From positions 1 through 29,210 of IMG/VR virus record IMGVR_UViG_3300019487_000078: a DNA stretch of 29,210 nucleotides. One strand, 5' to 3'. The DNA comes from a virus. The notes below the pieces were generated by a model. It was not told the DNA's origin. It saw only the letters and a list, made by a program, of their open reading frames with translations, and ran no database searches. Each line of letters begins with the position of its first letter. The stretch's first letter is position 1. Shown one piece after another: positions 14,020-21,700 of the stretch. A program made the position numbers and the translations under genes.

Positions 14020-14312
14020 GCAGGAAGACGTTCGACGTCCGGCACACGCTCGAGGACAGGGACGCCCCGTTCGGGCTGACCGCCAGGAGATGTCCGGCCT
14101 GCGGAGAGTTCCCGAGAGGGATGATCGCGATGTTCTCCGGCCGGGCCGACATCTACACCGACGACGAGGGCAAGACGTTCGAGTTCAACGGGTCGGTCAT
14201 TCCGACCGGCCGTGGATCGATCGTGCGGGGCGACGAAGACACCGTCACGCTCGTCTGCGGCGGCGGCCACCAATGGGAGTCGTCCGTGCAACCCAAGAGG
14301 AAGACCGAATGA
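14016..14312 (+). CDS. Small putative zinc-binding protein, 98 aa
   Basis: ATG 14016 overlaps the previous stop. CPACGEF at about 26-32 and a later VCGGGHQWES (Cys and His) could form one zinc site around an all-beta core. One of several single-ribbon proteins in this window. Ends in an ATGA overlap. Confidence 0.55.
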   Translation: MSRKTFDVRHTLEDRDAPFGLTARRCPACGEFPRGMIAMFSGRADIYTDDEGKTFEFNGSVIPTGRGSIVRGDEDTVTLVCGGGHQWESSVQPKRKTE

Positions 14313-14521
14313 CTGTCTGGATCGTGGAGATCTCGAAGGGCGACGATGCACGCATTCTCGGGATCGCCAGAACAAAAGAACGCGCAGAGCTATTCCTGAA
14401 GGACTTCGTTGAAGCGGAACGCGTGAAGCTCGGGGCGCAATGGTCCCACTGGAATGCCTTGCACTGGAGGAGTGTTGGCGGTTTTTCGGCCAGGGCGTAT
14501 GAAGAGGAGGTCCTCGAGTGA
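14309..14521 (+). CDS. Small uncharacterised protein, 70 aa
   Basis: Start ATG 14309 in the operon's ATGA pattern. An opening strand (TVWIVEISKGDDARILGIA) is followed by a long helix (KERAELFLKDFVEAERV) and a Trp-containing end. The strand-helix pattern looks like a small RNA- or protein-binding unit, but no family is recognised. The stop overlaps the GTG of the next gene. Confidence 0.52.
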   Translation: MTVWIVEISKGDDARILGIARTKERAELFLKDFVEAERVKLGAQWSHWNALHWRSVGGFSARAYEEEVLE

Positions 14522-15312
14522 GCACGAAGATCTACAACGCTTATCGCGTGAAGCGGGGCGTGAAACTGTGGCCGGTTCTCTGGGACATCAAGAAGAAAGC
14601 CACGAAGAACATCCAGAAGGTGCTCATCGACATGTACAACCGCGTTCTCAGCAACGAGAGCGCCAAGAACGAGGTCCGCGGGAATCTCAAACTGGAAGCC
14701 GACTGCGAGGTGGGCCCGATCGAAGTCTCGGACAACATCAAGAAGGCTTACAGGCTTCAGCTTGGGAGTCACGCCCGAAACCCGTTCAACTTCGACGTGA
14801 AGGTGTCAGTCCGCGAGCTCGACGGCCGCTTCTACCTGATCGCCCACTGCGACTGGGTGATGGGCGAGGTTCTTGATTTTCTCGCCAAGGACAAGCGGCT
14901 CGAGGACTTCCACTACCAGAACTCGTCCGACAAGCCGGACGAGATTCCGCAGCGAGAGTGGAACCTGAGAAGCAGGACATGGGACCGGATGGACAGAGCC
15001 GGATGGAGGAACTTCGTCCTTCTCACCATCTGCGACTGGGACACGTTCCCATACATCGATCCCGCGTGGAACTTCGGAAAGGAGAACCCTTGGCACAAGG
15101 AACTGAAGGCCCAGGCGGAACGCCAGGAAGCAAAACGCAAGGCCGCCTCTGCTGTCAATGCGGCAAGTCCTGCATCTCCTGGTGCTACTACTGCAAGCTC
15201 GACTTCTGCGGCACCGGCCCCTGCATCGAAGCCCACGACGCCAGATGCCCAGGTTACCACGAGTCCAGGGCCATCAAACCCAAGCCAGCTCCCGCCCCCG
15301 GAGACCCCGTGA
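14518..15312 (+). CDS. Uncharacterised protein, 264 aa, with low-complexity tail
   Basis: GTG 14518 overlaps the previous TGA. Residues 1-195 are a soluble alpha/beta domain with FNFDVKVSVRELDGRFYLIA and several Trp-rich helices. From about residue 205 it becomes an Ala/Ser/Pro/Thr string, and this part lies over a Cys-rich gene in another frame (15090-15407). The tail may be a real linker or a side effect of the overlapping frame. No family recognised for the main domain. Confidence 0.6.
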   Translation: MSTKIYNAYRVKRGVKLWPVLWDIKKKATKNIQKVLIDMYNRVLSNESAKNEVRGNLKLEADCEVGPIEVSDNIKKAYRLQLGSHARNPFNFDVKVSVRELDGRFYLIAHCDWVMGEVLDFLAKDKRLEDFHYQNSSDKPDEIPQREWNLRSRTWDRMDRAGWRNFVLLTICDWDTFPYIDPAWNFGKENPWHKELKAQAERQEAKRKAASAVNAASPASPGATTASSTSAAPAPASKPTTPDAQVTTSPGPSNPSQLPPPETP

Positions 15313-15407
15313 AAACGGCTGGAGATCTCTTCGGACAGGAGGTACCATCCCAGCCCCCGAAGGCGCCTCGAAAGAAGCGGAAGCACAAGAGAAAGGATTC
15401 CAAGTAG
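15090..15407 (+). CDS. Cys-rich zinc-finger protein overlapping in another frame, 105 aa
   Basis: TTG 15090 is preceded by AAAGGAG at 15078-15084 with a five-base spacing, a better site than most in the region. Residues about 20-55 read CCQCGKSC, WCYYCKLDFC, then C, H and C, spaced like a treble-clef or cross-brace double zinc finger; the tail is Pro/Lys-rich and strongly basic (KAPRKKRKHKRKDSK). It overlaps the upstream gene by 223 bases in the -1 frame. The dense, regular cysteines argue it is truly translated. A -1 frameshift fusion with the upstream gene is an alternative, but I see no classical slippery heptamer. Confidence 0.6.
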   Translation: MAQGTEGPGGTPGSKTQGRLCCQCGKSCISWCYYCKLDFCGTGPCIEAHDARCPGYHESRAIKPKPAPAPGDPVKTAGDLFGQEVPSQPPKAPRKKRKHKRKDSK

Positions 15408-15408
15408 A

Positions 15409-15606
15409 ATGATCTCCGAAGTGACCGACTGTCAGATCACGGAGCTCGTCGTCAACGCGCACGGCTCCGAGGCAATACAGCCAGTGCCGGAGGATCAAGC
15501 GGAGCTTGCGTTCCGCCACCTCATGCGCTGCGGGACGTGCCGCGCGACGTTGCCCTACGAGAACCGCGGAAGATTCGTGACCTCGTACGTCCTCACGCTG
15601 GATTAG
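15409..15606 (+). CDS. Small protein with HxxxCxxC motif, 65 aa
   Basis: ATG 15409 follows the previous stop by one base. FRHLMRCGTCRATL near residues 35-48 contains H-x3-C-x2-C, the signature of ZAS-type anti-sigma zinc domains, after an acidic helix (PEDQAELAF). The protein is shorter than most ZAS domains and the resemblance is limited to that motif. Considering the sigma-like gene elsewhere in the window, an anti-sigma role is possible but unproven. Ends in TAG. Confidence 0.5.
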   Translation: MISEVTDCQITELVVNAHGSEAIQPVPEDQAELAFRHLMRCGTCRATLPYENRGRFVTSYVLTLD

Positions 15607-15607
15607 C

Positions 15608-15883
15608 GTGTTCACCCTCATCCTGCCCATCGGCGGGATAAGGCTCTTCGGGACAGGTGCGCTCCGGAAGATCGAGTCGCAGCTCCACGAGTATTGCGAC
15701 GGCGGCACGGAAGACAGGGATCCGGATTGCTGCGAGCAGCACCGGTCGTTCAACGCCGCCATCGACGGCGTCGAGAGCTTGATTCTCGCTCACTCTTTTA
15801 GTGGAATCGACGTCTCCTCCGAGGAGTACGTCGACGGGATCCAGACCGCGCTGGATGCGGTCGCGCATCACCTCAGCGACTAG
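15608..15883 (+). CDS. Small uncharacterised protein, 91 aa
   Basis: GTG 15608 comes one base after the previous TAG. A hydrophobic start (FTLILPIGGIRLFGTG) may be a strand-turn-strand or a weak signal-anchor; it is too short for a confident membrane call. DPDCCEQH in the middle adds a Cys pair. Helical, acidic C-terminus. Function unknown. Ends in TAG. Confidence 0.5.
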   Translation: MFTLILPIGGIRLFGTGALRKIESQLHEYCDGGTEDRDPDCCEQHRSFNAAIDGVESLILAHSFSGIDVSSEEYVDGIQTALDAVAHHLSD

Positions 15884-15892
15884 GAGGCGCGC

Positions 15893-16531
15893 ATGAAAGT
15901 TCACGTCAGAGACGGGGCTGCCTGCAAGACCGTCAAAACCCTCGACATTCCCGGACAGAAGCCCATCGTCATCAAGGTCTCGACGTCCGACGGGACGTTC
16001 TTCGCCAACGTCGGGTTTCGTCCTTTTCGGGAGGAAACCCTCCGCGCCCTCGAAGAGAAAATCAACGCGGCGATCGAGGAGTTCAAGAGGCCGTCGGTCG
16101 ATACATGGGAGCCCCTCATCGTCATCTACTTCGGCCACGTCCGATACCCGCACTATGCGGAGAGGTTCCAAATCCGCAGGTTCTTCGTCCTGCGCGACGC
16201 GAATGGCAAGATCGAGTGGTTCTGCACATTCGCGCAACATCCCGTAGACCACCCCGGCCTTCCTGATTTGGAAAAAGCCGAACGAACCCGCGGCACTTTC
16301 GAGGCTCCCAACATCACGGTCATCCCGTACACGCCGATCAACTGGGATCTCCTGAACCGCGCCATCAACGCGATGGCGTTCATGCAGTCTATCATCGTCA
16401 AGACCGTCAACGAAGCCGCCCAGGACGGATCGCTCGTTCAGCGGACGGAAAGCGTCCTTGAGGACGCCGCCCGCGCCGCCCTGATCTCATTGAAAAGCCC
16501 AATTCCGGAGGAGGTAGCCAATGGCCAGTAA
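15893..16531 (+). CDS. Uncharacterised protein, 212 aa
   Basis: ATG 15893 has AGGAGG upstream. The first 120 residues are alternating strands and helices (PIVIKVSTSDGTFFANVGF, EPLIVIYFGHVRYPHYAER), the rest mainly helical. Soluble, without Cys pairs. No family recognised. Overlaps the next gene by 11 bases. Confidence 0.6.
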   Translation: MKVHVRDGAACKTVKTLDIPGQKPIVIKVSTSDGTFFANVGFRPFREETLRALEEKINAAIEEFKRPSVDTWEPLIVIYFGHVRYPHYAERFQIRRFFVLRDANGKIEWFCTFAQHPVDHPGLPDLEKAERTRGTFEAPNITVIPYTPINWDLLNRAINAMAFMQSIIVKTVNEAAQDGSLVQRTESVLEDAARAALISLKSPIPEEVANGQ

Positions 16532-17087
16532 CGACTACATCACCAAGTGCAAGGTCGAGGAGATCATCAAGGTCAAGGCCGACACGCTCTACAAGACGAT
16601 CGACGCCGCGAAGAAGTTCAGGCTCGATCAGATCTCTTGCGATGCCTTTGACAACGACCCCGAACTCAAGAAGCTGAAGGGCGAGCTCGAGAAGCTCTCC
16701 GAGGAGAACCGGAAGCTCGCCGAGAAGCACAACAAGGAGAAGGCCGTCTTCGACGCCAAGCAGCGCGAGGAAACCGACAAGCAGAAGGCGAAGACAGACG
16801 AGATCAACCGGAAGATGCACGAACGAGTCCAGCTCATCAAGCAGAAGATCTCGGCGGACATCTCCAAGACCGAGATGTCCGCGGCCGAGCTCCGGACCCG
16901 CGTCCAGGAGAAGATGACGAAGGCCCACGAGACGCTGTGGGTCGCCGGCGCGGGCCAGGAACTGAAGGACGTCCTGAGCCAGGTGCCGACGATCGACGAG
17001 CTCAGGAACGACGGCCTGCGCGCCCTCATCCCGGCGGACCAGATGCAGAAGCTCCTCTTGGGGATGGCCTCGCAGCCCCAGCGCTAA
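16521..17087 (+). CDS. Coiled-coil protein, 188 aa
   Basis: ATG 16521 has GGAGGAGG upstream. Residues about 45-115 are a long charged heptad-like region (KKLKGELEKLSEENRKLAEK and onwards), predicted coiled coil, flanked by short helical ends. Lys/Glu-rich, no Cys pairs. Could be a structural or scaffold-like component; no family is recognised. Its TAA overlaps the next ATG (TAATG). Confidence 0.62.
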   Translation: MASNDYITKCKVEEIIKVKADTLYKTIDAAKKFRLDQISCDAFDNDPELKKLKGELEKLSEENRKLAEKHNKEKAVFDAKQREETDKQKAKTDEINRKMHERVQLIKQKISADISKTEMSAAELRTRVQEKMTKAHETLWVAGAGQELKDVLSQVPTIDELRNDGLRALIPADQMQKLLLGMASQPQR

Positions 17088-17551
17088 TGGACGCGGTTGC
17101 CGCGCAGCTCAGGATCCGGGACCTGACCCGGGACGGAATTCAACGCAAGGACCTCCCGGAACTGTTGAGTCTCGCCAAGAGGCTCTACCACGAATCCGCG
17201 ATGGCGGATCTCATTGTGCCGCTGTTCGCCGCGCTCGCGAAGGCGCCGAACGTCGAGATCGACCCCGCCAAGAACGACGGGACGAACAAGGGCATCTACG
17301 AGAAGTACATCGTTCTCCGGTCGAACGGATCGAGCGGCCCCGGGGGGAAGCACGAGAAGTGCCGGTACTTCGTCCTGGACCTCATCCACGATGAGTTCTC
17401 AAGGCCGGCGATCGATGCGTACAAGGCCTCCTGTCGGGAGAAGTTCCCAGAGCTGGCCGACGATCTCGGGCACATCTTCTGCACCGGATCGCCGCACTTC
17501 GACGGGCACTCGCACCCTCCGGGCGAATCCCCGAGGGGACTTGTCACGTAG
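17087..17551 (+). CDS. Uncharacterised protein, 154 aa
   Basis: I choose ATG 17087, overlapping the previous stop as TAATG. The product is helical with a Gly-rich loop (RSNGSSGPGGKHEKC) then FVLDLIHDEFSRPAI and a C-terminal His-rich segment (GSPHFDGHSHPPGE). The His/Asp density hints at metal binding, no more. Last gene before a strong terminator. Confidence 0.58.
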   Translation: MDAVAAQLRIRDLTRDGIQRKDLPELLSLAKRLYHESAMADLIVPLFAALAKAPNVEIDPAKNDGTNKGIYEKYIVLRSNGSSGPGGKHEKCRYFVLDLIHDEFSRPAIDAYKASCREKFPELADDLGHIFCTGSPHFDGHSHPPGESPRGLVT

Positions 17552-17562
17552 TGAACGCGCGC

Positions 17563-17594
17563 GGGGAGGGACACTCGTGTCCCTCCCCTTTTTT
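17563..17594 (+). terminator. Intrinsic terminator
   Basis: GGGGAGGGACA pairs perfectly with TGTCCCTCCCC around the tetraloop CTCG and is followed by six T. It lies 11 bases after the stop of the 17087 gene and 24 bases before the next start, ending the long plus-strand operon or acting as an attenuator. Confidence 0.92.
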
Positions 17595-17618
17595 GCCCGC
17601 GCGTGATAGCATGGCGCC

Positions 17619-18065
17619 ATGCCCATTCCCGAGGAGCGCCTCAAGATCCGGCTCGGGATCCGGAAAGACCAGGCCGCGGCTAAGGACGTCATCATGGCGA
17701 AGCTCCGCGACAAGATCCAGAAGGGCTACCTCCCGAAGGACGGCAGGGAGCTCGCGGACGTCCTGAAGCTGGTCCACGACTACGGAAAGTCGGTCGGTCA
17801 CGTCGAGGAATGCCAGGAAATCCTGGAGAAACTGTCGGAGGGAACGCCCATGACGATGGAGAAGTTCGGCGTCGAGTGCAAAGGGGACCACAAGCCCACG
17901 CTGCCCCACATGGAGAAGAAGGCATCCGGCGACATCGTCTGCAGGCACTGCGGGGCGAAGTTCGCCGACCTCAACATCGCTGAGAAGGTCTCCGTGAAGG
18001 ACGAAGTCAAGCAGGGCAAGAAGGACGCCAAGGACTCGATCGAAAAGATGCTCAACATCGACTAG
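17619..18065 (+). CDS. Uncharacterised protein with CxxC, 148 aa
   Basis: ATG 17619 comes 24 bases after the terminator, with no good ribosome binding site; ATG 17611 is in a different frame. The N-terminal 75 residues are helical and basic. A second part has VECKGDHKPTLPHM then IVCRHCGAKF, which with C and H upstream could form a zinc ribbon. The tail is Lys-rich. No promoter is visible between terminator and start, so read-through may supply expression. Ends in TAG. Confidence 0.6.
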   Translation: MPIPEERLKIRLGIRKDQAAAKDVIMAKLRDKIQKGYLPKDGRELADVLKLVHDYGKSVGHVEECQEILEKLSEGTPMTMEKFGVECKGDHKPTLPHMEKKASGDIVCRHCGAKFADLNIAEKVSVKDEVKQGKKDAKDSIEKMLNID

Positions 18066-18073
18066 GAGGCGCC

Positions 18074-18340
18074 GTGCCCGAAACCAAGACCGACGTCCTC
18101 GATGAATTCATCATCAAGAACAAGGTGCCAGACGCAGGCACCGACCAGCCGAACCGGAAGCTCCTCGGCCTCTTCGTCGAGTTCCTGAAGGAGCGCGGCC
18201 AGTACGTAGAAAAAGGCGACCTCAAGAAGGAGCTCACGGAGAAGTTCTCGATCAAGGACCGGAACAAGGTTCCGATCGAGGTGACGAAGTGCCTGGTGTG
18301 CGGGCACCAGGAGTACGAAGTGAAGGAGTCCGAGGGCTAA
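18074..18340 (+). CDS. Small uncharacterised protein, 88 aa
   Basis: GTG 18074 has AGGAGG seven or so bases upstream. Two helical stretches (LLGLFVEFLKERGQYVEKGD and KKELTEKFSIKDRNK) look winged-helix-like, then KCLVCGH adds one CxxC near the end. The TAA stop overlaps the end of the convergent minus-strand gene by four bases, leaving no terminator between the two operons. Confidence 0.58.
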   Translation: MPETKTDVLDEFIIKNKVPDAGTDQPNRKLLGLFVEFLKERGQYVEKGDLKKELTEKFSIKDRNKVPIEVTKCLVCGHQEYEVKESEG

Positions 18341-18714
18341 GCTCTCGCCAGCTCCTCTGCGTTCAGGACCTGCTTCCCGAGGGCGCGCTTGAGCTTCCGC
18401 ATCGCGGTGTACTCGATCTGGGCGACCCGCGTTTTCGAGTAGCCGGTCCCGCGCGAGACGGCGTCCATCGAGAACGGCGGCTGCGAGACGAGCCCGCAGA
18501 TCGCGTTGTGGAAGCTCTCGCCGTCCCCGTCCTCGCCCACCTTGATCTTGAATGGGCAGTCCGCGCACCGATTCCAGGACTTCTTGATCTCCATCGCCAT
18601 CATCAGGTTCTTGAAGTCCTGCTTCTCCTCCATCGCCGAGAGAAGCGTCTCCGGGGACTTGAAGAACGGGCACTTCGCCTTCCCCGTGCACGGCGTGATG
18701 AGCTTGATCGTCAT
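18337..18714 (-). CDS. Sigma70 region-4-like protein with Cys cluster
   Basis: A 125-residue protein starting at the ATG at 18714, with GAGGAGG upstream; it follows the RNA polymerase gene by 10 bases. Residues 81-112 (FSMDAVSRGTGYSKTRVAQI, then EYTAMRKLKR) match the helix-turn-helix of sigma70 region 4, which recognises the -35 box; V-x-QIE-x-x-A-x-RKL is its classic recognition helix. Cysteines 9, 15, 50 and 53 suggest a zinc site in the N-terminal part. No region 2 is present, so it is not a complete sigma factor. Its place beside the fused polymerase suggests a promoter-recognition or bridging subunit. Ends in TAG. Confidence 0.72.
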   Translation of the reverse strand: MTIKLITPCTGKAKCPFFKSPETLLSAMEEKQDFKNLMMAMEIKKSWNRCADCPFKIKVGEDGDGESFHNAICGLVSQPPFSMDAVSRGTGYSKTRVAQIEYTAMRKLKRALGKQVLNAEELARA

Positions 18715-18724
18715 GCGAACCTCC

Positions 18725-21700
18725 TCATGACGCAGCCGGAGCGGCGACCGGTTCAGCGATCGTCGCCCCGTACGCGATTCCAGGGATCGGATTCCATCCT
18801 TTGACATCGCTCTTCCACCCCTCTGCCACGGCCTTCTGAAGCGTGTCCCGCAGGCGCCGGAACGAGAGCGCCGCCATCCAATCCTTCCGGCCCATCGGAA
18901 CGACGTCCACACCCTTGAGAACGGGCCGGAAGCGGACCGGATTCGGATTGGCGATGACGTTCGCCCGCCCCATCGCGCGAAGCCGCGAGATGTCGTCGTC
19001 CGTCAGGATCTTCTCGACGCCGCCGAGCTCGTCGATCTCCTCCATGAGCATCGCGTTTCTGGCCAGTTCGAGCGGAACCGGGGCGGCCTGTCTGCGGTTC
19101 TCCATGCGGACGACATTGAGCGGGACGACATCGCCTTCTACGAGGTCTGTCCTCGCCCCACTGTCGGTCACGAGCGCCGTGTCGGTCGCGGACCGGACCA
19201 CCGTCTCGATGTGCTTCTTGCGGACGGCCCCCCGGAAGATGTCATAGATCTGATCGACCATGTACCGGCGCGTGAAGTCGACGCCCTTGGTATCGAGGAG
19301 GTCTCGCGGATCGACCAGACCCTCCGACATCGGGTCGCCAGGATTCACGACCTTGCCAGGCTTCACCGTCGGCTCGAACGGCGTGAAGTAGGCCTTCCCT
19401 GAGACCCGCACGTCGTAGCCGCCCGGCGCCTTCCCGACGCTCTCGACGACGCCGTGTTCGGGCGCGACAAGCGCCTTCTGCTTCATGTCGTGCGGCATCT
19501 CGAGGAGCGTCTTCAACTTCTCGAAGCCCGTCATCTGGCCGGCGCCGCGCCCGGTGATGCCCTGGACGTGCTTCGACCCGAGGATAAGCTGGGTCATCGG
19601 CTCGCCAATCGCCTGCGCCGCGGTGATCCCGATGAAGGCTCCTGGCTTCGGAACGCGTCCGCGCTCGTCGAGCCCGTACGAAAGCGAGTACGTTCCGTAG
19701 GGGTGACTCGAAGTAAGCGGGCTTCCAAGTTCGACTGACTTCTTCCCTGCCGCCCGGAACCGCTCACGCATCTGCGCATCGAAGAGGTCGCCCCTCTTGG
19801 CGATCGCCCCGTAATCCCGCATCACGTACCGCCCGACCGACTCCCGGTCGTCGACCGAGAACTCGAGTCCCCGCTCGTCGTCCGGGGTCGCCCCAGGAAC
19901 GATCCTGTTCTCGATCGACGTCTGCACCATGGACTTCGTGAGCGCTCCGGGTTCCGCCGTCGAGATCTTCGTCTCGACGCTTCCGCGCCTGGATCCGAGG
20001 ACCGACACCCAGTAGTCGGCGGGCGTCATGCCTTGTGCGTAGCCCGTGCGTACTGGATGCGTGTGGATCCTTCCGCGGATGTCTTCCACCAGAACAGGCG
20101 CCGCGATCATCTGCGTCGCCTGAGCGATGTCGCCTCGGCCGCCCGAGGCGATCATCTGCCCGAGCGAACTCCCGCGCTCCCTCATCGTATTCTCGGACAG
20201 GCTCTTCAGCTCGTCGTACGCCTTCGAGTAAATTTCGACGATCTTCTGGTCCAGGCGCTTCTTGTCCGAGATGGACTTCACGGCCTCTGCCGCCTGTGCG
20301 TCGTACTTTTTCATCACGGCGGAGACCTCGCCCTTGGGCAGCTTGAGGTCGTCGAGACGAACCGAGAGGCCGGACAGATATGCGTACTCGTTCCCGATGT
20401 CCTTGAGCGCGTCCGCGACTGGCGCCAGAACCCTCGGGTTCTCGCGCGCCACGGACTCCAGAATCTTGGTCATCGCCCCTTTGTCGAGAATGAGATCCGG
20501 CCGGCGCAGCTTCTCCGGCAGCGCCCTGTTCACAAGAAGCCGGCCCACGGTCGTCTCGGCTCCGGCAATTCGGATGAGATCTGTTTCCGTGATCTTCCCG
20601 TCGTAGAAGTCCTCGAGCGCTTCGAGGTCGGACGGATATGCCTTCCCTGTCTTCCTGCCCACGCTCGTGAGGCGGAAGAGCCCGACCTGGGACTCATGGC
20701 GCGGCGTAACGAGAATCTTCTCGGACGTCGACATCGGGTTCGCCGACGGCATCATCTCGAAGGACTCCCGGACCGCCTCCGGGGTCACGGGGACGTGGAC
20801 CCCGACCGTGTCCCCGTCGAAATCAGCGCCGAGCCCGACCGTGACGAGTTGGTTCAGGTGGATCGACTTCCCGGGGAAGAGCTTCGGCTTGAGGCCGATG
20901 ATCCCGTGCTTGTGGAGGGTCGGCGCGCGATTCAGGATCACGGGCCTCTCGCTCATCGCCCGCGCCAGAGCGCCCCTGGCGTTCTCGGACCGCATCTTGA
21001 TCAGCTCCTCAGCCTCGAGCGGAGGGACCCCCTGTTCGGCGAGTTTCTGGACGATGAACGGCTTGAAGACGATCCAGGCCATGTCCTCCGGGATCCCAAC
21101 CTCGTCCATGCCAAGCGTCGGATTCCCGACGATCGCGGCGCGGCCTGAGAGTTCCTGCTGCTTCCGGAGAACGCGGGACTGGAAGTAGCTTCCCTTCGGG
21201 TGCTCGCCCGTCACGACATCGACGATGCCGCGGTAGTGCTCGGAGGAGATTGGGTCGCCAACGCCGGCCACCGCCTTCACCGCCTGGTAGAGATCGGCTC
21301 GCTGCTCGCGGAGCGACTCATCCGGGATCTGGCCCGACAGATCCTTGATCTGGTTCTTGAGGGCCACGAGGTCGCGATAGAGATAGTTCACGTCGGAGAC
21401 GTTCAGCGTTCCGTCCGGAAGCGGGTAGACGGGGCGGTAGATCGGGGGGAGAACCGGGATCTTGCTCACGAAGAGGTCTTCCGGGCGGATCGCGTTGTCC
21501 TTCATGTTGATCAGGAACCTGAGGGCCCGGTTGATCGCGTTGAGATCGCTTCCCTTCGAGCGCTTCGCCTGGTCCTTTAGGAGGCGGATCGCCCTCGGGA
21601 CGTCCACCGACTCGAGCATCCGGCGTACCGCGGCGGGGCCCGTCATACCGCCCTTTGAGGCGTCGAGCTTCTTCCCGAAAGCGTCGACGTGCGTCCGCTC

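Noticed and set aside
15105-15150. Programmed -1 frameshift joining the 14518 gene to the Cys-rich frame
   Set aside because: The only candidate, around GCAAAACGC, does not fit the X-XXY-YYZ pattern, while a well-placed ribosome binding site supports a separate TTG start.
885-18340. Genome-wide reassignment of TAG to an amino acid
   Set aside because: At least ten genes here end in TAG at sites where the next gene begins or overlaps normally, and no other gene shows an in-frame TAG. Only the PTH2-like gene needs UAG decoding.
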